DNA from: Gemmiger sp. An194 | GTDB taxonomy: Bacteria > Bacillota > Clostridia > Oscillospirales > Ruminococcaceae | Assembly (NCBI RefSeq): GCF_002160145.1 | Contig: NZ_NFKA01000006.1 | Span: forward strand, 62,001-126,000 | Direction of reading: 5' to 3' | DNA: 64,000 nt | Notes under the pieces: model-generated | Seen by the model: only the letters and a program-made list of their open reading frames with translations | Databases searched by the model: none | Told to the model about the DNA's origin: nothing | In this document: positions 36,001 through 42,851 of the stretch, piece after piece | Position numbering within the stretch: the stretch's first letter is position 1 | Layout of the letters: the number at the start of each line of letters is the position of its first letter | Made by a program: the position numbers and the translations under genes

Positions 36001-36763
36001 TGATGTCCTCCAGCTTCTGGGCAGTCAGGTCCACATAGTCGGTGTAGGCGTCGGTGAGGCTGTCGTAGGCCTTGGCGCCCTCCACCTGCACATAGATGTC
36101 GGTCCACACATCCAGCGCGAAGTTCTGCTCGCCGGTGTAGAGCACCACATCCACGGTGCCGTCGCCCACGCTGGCGCTCTCCCGCTCGATGGAGAAATAG
36201 GCGCTGGTGCTCACCACGCCCACCACCTTCAGCTCACTGCGGGTGAAGGTGTCCTCCCAGTCCTCGTTATCCGGCGAGATGGTCAGGGTGTCGCCCACCG
36301 AAAAGCCCATGGCCTGGTAGTCGGAGCCCTGCTCCACCACGCACTCGTCCTCCTTCACCGGCAGGCGGCCCTCCACCACCTCCATCCGGTTCAGGTAGCC
36401 CTGGGGCTCCTTTTCCTCGATCTGGTCCAGCGGTACGCTCTGGATGCGGGCCACCAGCCCGTCGCCGGAGGGGGTGTTCACGATGGCATCCGCCGAGTAG
36501 GCGGGCATCACCTGCTCCACCCCGTCAATGGCGCGCACCGCCTCCACATCCTCGTCGGTCAGGCCCAGGGTGCCCACGATGCGCAGGTCGAACAGGTCGG
36601 TCTCGTCGAAAAAGCGGTCGGCGGAATAGCGCATGTCCGGCGTGGTGGCCAGCAGACCGGCCAGAAAGCCCACGCCCAGAGCCACAATCGCAAAAATGGC
36701 CAGAAACCGGCTCAGGCTCTGGCGGATGGTGCGCACCACCGTTTTGCGGTATGTACGTTTCAT
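33074..36763 (-). CDS. FtsX-like ABC permease with long coiled-coil extracellular region
   Basis: A 1229-residue membrane protein. A first helix lies at about 17-38, followed by a MacB-type periplasmic-like domain to about 255. A very long heptad-rich coiled coil (Ala/Gln/Glu/Lys, about 265-680) follows, then three helices of a first FtsX domain (about 700-840), a second extracellular domain, and a second FtsX domain near 1100-1220. The ATPase gene is three bases upstream. Type VII ABC proteins of this form do mechanical work at the envelope rather than transport; here the coiled coil may reach a cell-wall hydrolase or surface partner. Confidence 0.9.
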   Translation of the reverse strand: MKRTYRKTVVRTIRQSLSRFLAIFAIVALGVGFLAGLLATTPDMRYSADRFFDETDLFDLRIVGTLGLTDEDVEAVRAIDGVEQVMPAYSADAIVNTPSGDGLVARIQSVPLDQIEEKEPQGYLNRMEVVEGRLPVKEDECVVEQGSDYQAMGFSVGDTLTISPDNEDWEDTFTRSELKVVGVVSTSAYFSIERESASVGDGTVDVVLYTGEQNFALDVWTDIYVQVEGAKAYDSLTDAYTDYVDLTAQKLEDISGERSRIRYEQVKTEAEEALADATAEYEDAKAEAEEKLADAEEELEDGRSEIEQNEKKLEDAQKEIEDGQAELDANKESLPGTLTAQQQQLADAQAKLIDAKAEYEAGVAQVEQKSQELADAKQQLEQAKQLVQLLEPSLTQAQEALPKLQARVDELKPTVESARQLADQLEAARAEAQTKRDAAAAELDAANTELTNAQAAIDAARGELTEEEWAAQKPDEAAPLLAARTQAQARVQTAQTGLDSAQQALDLATSQAEAARTQADAAQALLDEANSALAQGQQAVNETQAQLDTAKAQIAENEPKITEGEKQLEAAKAKLEEAKKQITEGEKQIAQGESALSMAPGLAQLELELAQEKLDSAKAELEDGTAQLEDAKQQLSEGEAEYAEQKKSAEEQLADAKQQLDDARKEIDELEEPEWYLLTRDENVSFASLKSNVQKVEAIARVFPVFFFLVAALVALTTMTRMVEEERLQIGTMKALGYSKKSIMAKYVIYAMTATVAGCVFGLLVGFNLFPTVIWNAYSMMYTLPKIYRLFNVPYAAIASGAAILCTLAATLNACWATLMEAPATLMLPKAPKAGKRILLERVRPVWKRMKFTHKVTARNLFRYKKRFFMTVVGIAGCTALLVTGFGLHDSISDIVNKQFGKVFTYDFTVSVRDPEEFEGSELEEVLGDSSLVTDWTLVHQEQSENEFDDITFETYLFVPQESSRIGSFVDLHERVSGDAVAFSETGVVITEKMSERANLSVGDTVTLENKDGRTGTFRVDGIVENYVENYVYMSAETYESGFGAAPEFDLVLGHAADDSDEGRAALNSTLLKTEGVAGVNQISDLKSTFSGMMQKIDIIVVVLIVSAGVLAFVVLYNLTNINITERTKEIATIKVLGFYDSEVSAYVYRESVALSVIGTLAGLVLGIFLHMFVIHSVEVDAVMFGRTIKPLSYVFSALLTLVFSALVNLVMHRKLRRISMVESMKAPE

Positions 36764-36766
36764 TTT

Positions 36767-37474
36767 TTACCACTCGATCCTTTCCACGGGGGTGGGGTTC
36801 TCGTTCACCTCCACACCGGCCACCTGGCCGTTGCGGATGTGGATCACCCGGTCCGCCATGGCGGTGAGGGCGGAGTTGTGGGTGATCACGATGACGGTGC
36901 GTCCGGTCTGGCGGCAGGTGTTCTGCAGCAGGGCCAGCACCTGCTTGCCGGTCTTGTAGTCCAGCGCGCCGGTGGGCTCGTCACACAAAAGGATCTTGGG
37001 GTTTTTGGCCAGCGCCCGGGCGATGGACACCCGCTGCTGCTCGCCGCCGGAAAGCTGGGCCGGGAAGTTGTCCATCCGGTGCTCCAGCCCCACCTGGCGC
37101 AGGGTCTGCTCGGCGGGCAGCGGCTCCTTGCTGATCTCGCCCGCCAGCTCCACATTCTCCAGCGCGGTCAGGTTCTGCACCAGATTGTAAAACTGGAACA
37201 CGAAGCCCACATCGTAGCGGCGGTAGCGGGTGAGCTGCTTCTGATTGTAGGCGCTCACCTCCTGGCCGTCCAGAAAGATGTGGCCCTCGTCGCAGCCGTC
37301 CATGCCGCCCAGCATGTTCAGAACGGTGGTCTTGCCCGCGCCGGAAGGCCCCACGATCACGCAGAATTCGCCCTTGTCGATGAAAAACGAGACGTGATCC
37401 GCCGCCGCGATGCGGTTTTCACCCATCTGGTAATATTTGCACACGTTATCGAATTCCACAAAATGCCGTTCCAT
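36767..37474 (-). CDS. ABC transporter ATP-binding protein (MacB/LolD type)
   Basis: A 235-residue ATPase. Walker A is GPSGAGKTT near 42, the signature [15 protein letters not shown] near 146 and Walker [13 protein letters not shown] near 166; PTGALD is characteristic of ATPases that partner FtsX-like permeases. It starts after AAAGGAGCGACGCA and ends three bases before the permease gene. Together they form one mechanotransmission-type ABC system. Confidence 0.94.
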   Translation of the reverse strand: MERHFVEFDNVCKYYQMGENRIAAADHVSFFIDKGEFCVIVGPSGAGKTTVLNMLGGMDGCDEGHIFLDGQEVSAYNQKQLTRYRRYDVGFVFQFYNLVQNLTALENVELAGEISKEPLPAEQTLRQVGLEHRMDNFPAQLSGGEQQRVSIARALAKNPKILLCDEPTGALDYKTGKQVLALLQNTCRQTGRTVIVITHNSALTAMADRVIHIRNGQVAGVEVNENPTPVERIEW

Positions 37475-37516
37475 TGCGTCGCTCCTTTGGGGGAATGGCT
37501 CCCCTGTGATACCTTT

Positions 37517-37545
37517 ATTATAAACAAAGTTTTTGGGCCACACAA
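37517..37545 (-). promoter_or_regulatory. Promoter of the FtsX-type ABC operon
   Basis: TTGTGT, 17-bp spacer, TATAAT, about 40 bp upstream of the ATPase start. Confidence 0.65.
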
Positions 37546-37610
37546 CCAACAATCCTGATACAATCCGTGAATTTTTTAAGAAATCCGCCCAAAATTCTTC
37601 CGGTTCGGGC

Positions 37611-37643
37611 GCAAAAAAGGCCCCCGCCGTTCCCGACGGAGGC
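37611..37643 (-). terminator. Terminator after the BTAD regulator gene
   Basis: A GC-rich hairpin (GCCTCCG...CGGCGGGGGC) ends in six T on the minus strand. Confidence 0.8.
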
Positions 37644-37648
37644 TAAAA

Positions 37649-38842
37649 TTATTCGCCGTGGATCTGGGGCATCGGGCCGCCGAAATCGAAGGTGAGCTCC
37701 AGCCGGCCGTTCACCGGCCGCCAGCCCGCCCGCAGGCGGTGCTCCACCGCCCCGGTGTGGGCAGGGTCGGTCAGCATCAGCAGGGCCAGATACTGGTCGT
37801 GGCCGTAGCGGCAGCACACATCGCCCCGGCGCAGCGTCTGGCTGAGCAGAAAGCGCAGCTCCTGGTCCGCCCCGGCGCTGGCCGCGCCGAGCTGCCCGCC
37901 CGCGCCCGCCAGCAGCAGCACCGTCACCTGACCGGTGCGGACCGCCTGCCGCCGTGCCATGGCATACAGCATGGGCAGCTGGTCGTACTCGCAGAAATAG
38001 GGGCCCGGAGGGGCGTTCTTTTCGTGACCCTCCAGCTTCTGGCGGATGCGCAGCATCTCCTCCCTGCCCCGGCTTTCGCCCTCGGTGGCCCACTGATGAA
38101 TGGCCCGCAGCCGGGCCGGCGGGGCCTGCCCCTGCCGCTCCATGAGCATCTCGGCCAACAGGGGGTACTGGCTGCGCACCGCCGCCTTCATGTTCAGCTC
38201 CTGCATGGCCGCAAACCGCACGATCTGCAGCTCCATATCGTCCGGGAAGAGCAGCAGCGCCTCGGCACACACCGCCAGCGCCCGGCGCGCATCCGAGCGC
38301 TCCCGGTCCTCCAGCAGCAGCGCCGCCGCCCGCCGGGCAGCGGCCAGCCAGCCGTCCCGGATCAAAGCCGCCTGCCCGGCCACCCAGGGCCGGTCCGCCA
38401 GCTGGGGCAGAAAATCCCCGCAGCAGATGCCGTCCAGCTCCTCCCAGGCCGCCAGAGCCAGGGCTTTGTCCGGTTGGTTCACCGCCTGCTCGGCCAGCCG
38501 TCCCGCCTGCCACAGGTCCACCTCCAGCGAAAGGTCCGGCGCAAGGCGGTACTGCTTGTCCTCCACAGTAACCAGCTCCCGCTCCACGCCCCGCTGCTCC
38601 AGCAGACGGCGCAGCGAGTAGGCGGCGTTTTTCAGCGCACCCGCCGGGTTGTGGCTCTCCTCCTCAGTCCAGAGCAGACCGGCCAGCGCCTCATTGGAAA
38701 GAGGTGCGCGGCCGTTCAGCGCCAGCAGGGCCAGCATCTCCAGATTTTTGTTGATCCGCTCGCCCCGGCGCACCAGAAGCTGACCGTCCAGCCAGACGGC
38801 CAACCCGCCAAAGGTCTCCACCCGCATGCTGTGCTGCTCCAT
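37649..38842 (-). CDS. BTAD-type transcriptional regulator with GGDEF-like C-terminus
   Basis: A 397-residue protein. Residues about 5-100 look like the OmpR-type winged helix of SARP regulators (MLALLALNGRAPLSNEALAGLLW), followed by a bacterial transcriptional activation (BTAD) helical-repeat domain to about 255. The C-terminal 120 residues resemble a GGDEF domain: RRGDVCCRYGHDQYLALL aligns with the RxGGDEF active-site strand, but GGDEF is changed to GHDQY, so cyclase activity is unlikely. Targets are unknown. It faces the same way as the neighbouring ABC operon. Confidence 0.82.
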   Translation of the reverse strand: MEQHSMRVETFGGLAVWLDGQLLVRRGERINKNLEMLALLALNGRAPLSNEALAGLLWTEEESHNPAGALKNAAYSLRRLLEQRGVERELVTVEDKQYRLAPDLSLEVDLWQAGRLAEQAVNQPDKALALAAWEELDGICCGDFLPQLADRPWVAGQAALIRDGWLAAARRAAALLLEDRERSDARRALAVCAEALLLFPDDMELQIVRFAAMQELNMKAAVRSQYPLLAEMLMERQGQAPPARLRAIHQWATEGESRGREEMLRIRQKLEGHEKNAPPGPYFCEYDQLPMLYAMARRQAVRTGQVTVLLLAGAGGQLGAASAGADQELRFLLSQTLRRGDVCCRYGHDQYLALLMLTDPAHTGAVEHRLRAGWRPVNGRLELTFDFGGPMPQIHGE

Positions 38843-38939
38843 GCTCCGCTCCTTCCGCGCCGCCCCCGAGGGGCTTTGGCTCTGTTGTTTTTTCCCATTA
38901 TACCGGCTTTGCGGCGTTTTGTATAGCCGCTTTGCATGA

Positions 38940-38972
38940 TGAAACGGCCCGGAGAAACCTCCGGGCCGTTTG
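38940..38972 (-). terminator. Hairpin terminator after the PadR operon
   Basis: A 13-bp stem (AAACGGCCCGGAG/CTCCGGGCCGTTT) lies beyond the DUF4097 stop at 38982. The T run is weak. Confidence 0.65.
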
Positions 38973-38981
38973 CTTGTTTGT

Positions 38982-39854
38982 TTACAGGGTATCGTCCGCC
39001 CTTACCGCAGCCTTACCGGTGTTCACCTCCAGGTCGAAGAAGGGGCGCAGATCCTCGTTTTCCACCACCCGCTTGTACAGGGAGGAGGAAACGTCCCCGA
39101 ACAGCTCCACCTGGCCCATGTTGCACTCCATGGCGTAGCCGTACTGCTCCGGCTGGGGGGTGCGCAGGGTCACACTGCCCGCGTTCACCTCGATCTTTGC
39201 CTCGCCGTTCACGGTGCCGCTCACATCCACGCTGCCCGCGTCGGCGCTCAGGTCCATGGAATCGGCCTGCACCCGGCGCAGCTGCACGCTACCCGCCTGC
39301 ACATCCACTTCCAGATCGCCGCAGGCCAGCTCCTCGCCGGTGATACTCCCGGCGCTGCACTCCAGCTCCACCGCGTCGTACCAGGCATCCCGGGGCAGCA
39401 CCACCTCCACCACGTCGCCGTCGCCATGATTGCGGCTGTGGTTGTGGTCCGAGTGCACGGTCAGGGTCCAGACGCCGTTTTCCCGGCTGCTGTCCACCAG
39501 AACATCGTCACAGCTGCCGGTGTTCAGCGCAAAATCATCGCCCAGAGTCAGCTCCAGGCGGCCCACCTCCACGGTGAAGTCCAGCCGCTGCACATCGCCG
39601 GTCTGGTGGGGGACCTGCCAGTCCCCCGAACCCGCCAGAGAAAGCGACGGGTCATCCACCGCCACCGAGGCGTCTGTGCTGCGGCCCCAGTGCCAATCCC
39701 AGCCCCACATGGGCTTTGTGCCGGAAATCAGATTGTTGCGGCTGAAGGCATCGCTCCACACGCCGCCGGTGATCATGCCCAGCACACACAGCAGGATGCC
39801 GGGGATCAGCATGGCCAGCGCCGCCATAAAGCAGTATTTGATCACACGTTTCAT
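38982..39854 (-). CDS. DUF4097 family beta-strand repeat protein
   Basis: A 290-residue protein with one N-terminal membrane helix (about 8-30), then repetitive beta strands, e.g. LDFTVEVGRLELTLGD, LELECSAGSITGEEL-like and VDVQAGSVQLRRV, typical of the DUF4097 adhesin-like fold. The function is unknown; these proteins usually occur downstream of PadR and DUF1700 genes, as here. It overlaps the DUF1700 gene by four bases (ATGA). Confidence 0.88.
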   Translation of the reverse strand: MKRVIKYCFMAALAMLIPGILLCVLGMITGGVWSDAFSRNNLISGTKPMWGWDWHWGRSTDASVAVDDPSLSLAGSGDWQVPHQTGDVQRLDFTVEVGRLELTLGDDFALNTGSCDDVLVDSSRENGVWTLTVHSDHNHSRNHGDGDVVEVVLPRDAWYDAVELECSAGSITGEELACGDLEVDVQAGSVQLRRVQADSMDLSADAGSVDVSGTVNGEAKIEVNAGSVTLRTPQPEQYGYAMECNMGQVELFGDVSSSLYKRVVENEDLRPFFDLEVNTGKAAVRADDTL

Positions 39855-40540
39855 TGCTCATTCCCCCTCGCTTTGTTCTGTGCCAGCCTTTCTTTGGCCC
39901 AGTGCCAGCCCCGCACGGCCATGCGCCAGAGCCAGACCAGCAGCCAGAGCAGCGCCAGACCGATGCCCAGCACCAGAAAGCCCAGGGCAATGTCCAGCAC
40001 GCCCAGGCCCGCCACCAGCAGGGCGGTGCCCACGCCGGTCCAGAGGGTCAGGAAGCCCTTGACCACCACCACAATGCCCGCAATCACCATTGCAACTCCG
40101 CTGAAGGCCAGCGTAGCCCCGGTGATGGCCACCGCCGCCAGGATGCCCAACACGGTGCCCAGCACGCTCAGCCACAGGGGCGACAGGATCAGCGCCGCCG
40201 CCACGACCACCACCCAGAACAGGGTGCGGTTGTCGGATTTCGGGGCCGCGCCCGGGTACTGGGGCGGATTCGCATATTGGGCCGCGCCCGCCGCGGCACC
40301 TGCCGCCTGCCCGGCGCCCTGCGTCTGGTAGCGGGGCGGGATGCGGCTGCCCGGCACGTTGGCCTTGATGATGGCGGCCACCTTTTCCGGGCTGCCCAAT
40401 TCGGCCAGCACCGCCTGCTCCTGCTCGGGGCCCGCCTCGTCAAAATATTCCTCGTAGTAGCGCAGGGCCTCTTCCCGTTCCTCCTGGGTCACATCCGCCA
40501 GAAGGCGGTTCAGCCGCTGCAAAAATTCCTGTTTCGTCAT
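39851..40540 (-). CDS. DUF1700 family membrane protein
   Basis: A 229-residue protein. The N-terminal 60 residues (LNRLLADVTQEEREEALRYY, then FDEAG and LGSPEKVAAIIKAN) are the DUF1700 cytoplasmic signature. A Gly/Ala/Pro-rich linker follows, then three or four membrane helices. It overlaps its neighbours on both sides by four bases, so the PadR-DUF1700-DUF4097 genes are translationally coupled. It probably acts in the same envelope-stress response, but the mechanism is unknown. Confidence 0.88.
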   Translation of the reverse strand: MTKQEFLQRLNRLLADVTQEEREEALRYYEEYFDEAGPEQEQAVLAELGSPEKVAAIIKANVPGSRIPPRYQTQGAGQAAGAAAGAAQYANPPQYPGAAPKSDNRTLFWVVVVAAALILSPLWLSVLGTVLGILAAVAITGATLAFSGVAMVIAGIVVVVKGFLTLWTGVGTALLVAGLGVLDIALGFLVLGIGLALLWLLVWLWRMAVRGWHWAKERLAQNKARGNEQ

Positions 40541-40857
40541 TGGTCGTCTTCCCCCTCCAGCAGCATGGAATCGATCTGCTTTTTGTACTCGGTCCACTCG
40601 GCCCGGTATTGCTCCAGCGCCTGGGCCCCCGCCTGGGTGAGCCGGTAATACCGGCGGTTACGCCCGGCAAACGCCTGGTCATAGGTTTCCAGGTACCCTT
40701 CCTTCTGCAGGCGGCGGAGCACCGGGTACAAGGTGCTCTCGCTCACCGTCATGATCCGGCGCACATCCTGGGTGATCCGGTACCCGTAGGTGGGTTCCTT
40801 TGCCGCCGTGCTCAGCACCAGCGCATCCATCAGCGCCGCTCCGTTGTTGAACGCCAC
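40537..40857 (-). CDS. PadR family transcriptional regulator
   Basis: A 106-residue winged-helix repressor: LVLSTAAKEPTYGYRITQDV and ESTLYPVLRRLQKEGYLETY are the PadR recognition helix and wing, with a short C-terminal helix for dimerisation. The start is GTG after GGGAGG. The upstream promoter is covered by palindromes (listed), suggesting autorepression of the whole operon. Confidence 0.93.
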   Translation of the reverse strand: MAFNNGAALMDALVLSTAAKEPTYGYRITQDVRRIMTVSESTLYPVLRRLQKEGYLETYDQAFAGRNRRYYRLTQAGAQALEQYRAEWTEYKKQIDSMLLEGEDDQ

Positions 40858-40884
40858 GCCGTCGCCTCCCTTTCTGTTTCTAAC

Positions 40885-40907
40885 AATATTATATTTCGTA
40901 TAATATT
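40885..40907. promoter_or_regulatory. Palindromic operator over the PadR promoter
   Basis: Perfect nine-bp arms AATATTATA and TATAATATT with a five-base loop lie over the spacer and -10 region of the PadR promoter. A second related half (TATAATATTA) lies at about 40917-40926. The position suits binding by the PadR protein. Confidence 0.7.
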
Positions 40908-40916
40908 AAATGTCAA
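40888..40916 (-). promoter_or_regulatory. Promoter of the PadR-DUF1700-DUF4097 operon
   Basis: TTGACA, 17-bp spacer, TATAAT: full consensus, about 31 bp upstream of the GTG. Confidence 0.9.
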
Positions 40917-40933
40917 TATAATATTATGCGAAC

Positions 40934-40970
40934 AAAAAAGAACAGCCCCGGGGGTTCCCGGAGCTGTTCT
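40934..40970 (-). terminator. Terminator after the gtrA-type gene
   Basis: A 13-bp stem (GAACAGCCCCGGG with CCCGGAGCTGTTC, one mismatch) is followed by six T on the minus strand. Confidence 0.88.
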
Positions 40971-40976
40971 TGTGCG

Positions 40977-41426
40977 TCAGCTGTTTTGTCCCTTTTTGAA
41001 GATGATGAGCTTGGAGAAAATATAGTTGAACAGGATGACCAGCACCTGATCCACCAGCTTCACCGCCAGGAACCAGAGCCCCTGCCAGCCTTCCGGCACC
41101 AGGGCCATGCCGATCAGGTCCACGCCGATCCACATGATGGCCACATCCATCACCAGGGTGCCCAGACGGCAGCCGATGAAGGAGGCGAACTCCCGCATCG
41201 CGTCCATTCCCCTGCTGTGGCTGCGGAAGACCCAGATGCGGTTGGTACAGTAGGCGAACAGGATGCAAATCACGTTGTCCAGCAGGGTGTTCCAGGTGGT
41301 GGGCATGCCCATCCAGCGGAACACCAGTGCCAGCACGATGTTCAGCAGCGTGGCCAGCCCGCCGAAGAACAGGTAGGCCAGCTGCTCGTAATATTTCTCG
41401 ATCAGCCCTTTCAGCTTTTCGATCAT
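40977..41426 (-). CDS. GtrA family membrane protein
   Basis: A 149-residue protein with four membrane helices. LFFGGLATLLNIVLALVFRW is the family start, and CTNRIWVFRS is the conserved GtrA segment between helices two and three. Such proteins help flip lipid-linked sugars for polysaccharide or teichoic-acid decoration. It overlaps the cyclophilin gene by four bases (ATGA), though the functional link is unclear. Confidence 0.9.
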   Translation of the reverse strand: MIEKLKGLIEKYYEQLAYLFFGGLATLLNIVLALVFRWMGMPTTWNTLLDNVICILFAYCTNRIWVFRSHSRGMDAMREFASFIGCRLGTLVMDVAIMWIGVDLIGMALVPEGWQGLWFLAVKLVDQVLVILFNYIFSKLIIFKKGQNS

Positions 41427-41899
41427 CCCTCGATGACCTCCACGGTCTTCATCACAACGGGGGTCACGGGGCGGTCCTGGAAGCCGGTGGGAGTGTTGGC
41501 GATCTCGTCCACCACGTCCATACCATTGACCACGCGGCCGAAGGCAGCGTAGCCGCCGTCCAGATGAGGAGCGTCCTCATGCATGATGAAGAACTGGCTG
41601 CCGGCGGAGTTGGGGTCCATGGCGCGGGCCATGCTGATCACGCCGCGCTCGTGCTTGATGGGGTTCTTCCAGCCGTTGCGGGCGAACTCACCCTTGATGT
41701 GCCAGCCGGGGCCGCCCATGCCGGTGCCGTCCGGGCAGCCGCCCTGGATCATAAAGCCGGGGATGATGCGGTGGAAGGTCAGGCCGTTGTAGAAACCCTC
41801 GTTCACCAGCTTGAGGAAGTTCTCCACGGTGATGGGTGCGGCCTGAGCGTCCAGCTCCAGGTCGATGGTCTTGCCGTTTTCCATGGTGATGCGTACCAT
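41423..41899 (-). CDS. Cyclophilin-type peptidyl-prolyl isomerase
   Basis: A 158-residue cytoplasmic cyclophilin that speeds proline isomerisation. LTFHRIIPGFMIQGG (about 45-59) and the MARAMDPNSAGSQFFI core (about 90-105) are diagnostic. GGAGAGATT precedes the ATG. It is the first gene of a pair with the GtrA gene. Confidence 0.95.
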   Translation of the reverse strand: MVRITMENGKTIDLELDAQAAPITVENFLKLVNEGFYNGLTFHRIIPGFMIQGGCPDGTGMGGPGWHIKGEFARNGWKNPIKHERGVISMARAMDPNSAGSQFFIMHEDAPHLDGGYAAFGRVVNGMDVVDEIANTPTGFQDRPVTPVVMKTVEVIEG

Positions 41900-41963
41900 A
41901 GTAAAATCTCTCCATTCTTTGTTTTTTCACAGAGCGCCCGCAGTGGACGCCCGTACACAGAAG

Positions 41964-42005
41964 AAAGGCGGCCCGGCGCACAGCCGCACGCCGGGCCGCC
42001 CTTTT
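41964..42005 (-). terminator. Terminator after the cytidylate-kinase-like gene
   Basis: A GC-rich stem of about 14 bp (AAAGGCGGCCCGGCG/CGCCGGGCCGCCCTTT) lies in the leader between the kinase-like and cyclophilin genes. Confidence 0.7.
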
Positions 42006-42130
42006 CGGTTATTATAGCATAATGCGAAGCGTTATGGTATAATTCGCCATCTTTTCCGGTTGCCCCGTAAGGGGCGAGGAAAAGGGCATTAAAATCCCGT
42101 ATAATAGCCGCTCTGCGGCTATTATAGCAT
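42006..42130 (-). promoter_or_regulatory. Spacer with two extended -10 promoter sequences
   Basis: TGCTATAAT occurs twice on the minus strand (near 42011-42019 and 42121-42129), each an extended -10. A small hairpin, AATAGCCGC/GCGGCTATT, lies beside the second. The one nearer the cyclophilin gene is the likelier promoter; no good -35 is seen. Confidence 0.4.
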
Positions 42131-42158
42131 ATTTTGCCCACCGGGCACAGGGGGAAAA

Positions 42159-42755
42159 TCAGCCCTCCAGCTGGGCGGCTTCCTCAATGAGCTTTGCGCA
42201 GGCGTCGATGCCCAGGGCCGCGTTCAGGCACAGGTCGTAATACTGGGCCTCGCCCCAGCGGTTCTGGGTGTAGTAATTGTAGTAGGAGGCGCGGCGCTTA
42301 TCCTCCTTCTGGATGCTTAGCTCCATGATCCGGTCCTCGGTGCCGGGGGCGAAGTCCCCCGCCGCCAGGGCGAACTTTTTGCGGAAGTCCATGGTGGCAT
42401 GCAAAAAGACCTTGAGCACATCCGGGCGGTCCCGCAGCACGTAGTCGGCGCAGCGGCCCACGATCACGCAGGGGCCCTTTTCCGCCAGCTGAGAAACGAT
42501 GTGGGACTGGATGATGTAGACCTGATCGTTCAGCGGCAGATCGCCGCCCATGGTGTACAGGCTGTACAGCAGGCTGGCGGAGTGGCGCTTTTCCACCGCC
42601 GCGATGGACTCCTCGGAAAGGCCGCTCTCCTTTGCGGCCATGGTGATGAGCTCCTTGTCGTAGAACGGGATGTTCAGATCCTGTGCTACCTTGCGGGCGA
42701 TGTCCAGACCGCCGGTGCAGTGCTCACGGCTGATGGTGATGATGTTGCGCTTCAT
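42159..42755 (-). CDS. Cytidylate kinase-like family protein
   Basis: A 198-residue protein with ITISREHCTGGLDIARKVAQ at the start, the variant P-loop of the cytidylate-kinase-like (PF13189) family, and DKELI near 35. GRCADYVL near 108 and the Arg-rich DKRRASYYNYYT near 155 are also family features. It resembles nucleotide kinases but the substrate of this family is not established; it is distinct from essential CMP kinase. Confidence 0.88.
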   Translation of the reverse strand: MKRNIITISREHCTGGLDIARKVAQDLNIPFYDKELITMAAKESGLSEESIAAVEKRHSASLLYSLYTMGGDLPLNDQVYIIQSHIVSQLAEKGPCVIVGRCADYVLRDRPDVLKVFLHATMDFRKKFALAAGDFAPGTEDRIMELSIQKEDKRRASYYNYYTQNRWGEAQYYDLCLNAALGIDACAKLIEEAAQLEG

Positions 42756-42851
42756 ACAATTGACCCCCTTTATGGCGGTGCTTCCGCCTTGTGGTTTTTA
42801 TCGCGCACAGCACGCCGGGATGCGCGCCGGTGCGTTTGGAACAATGACCGG

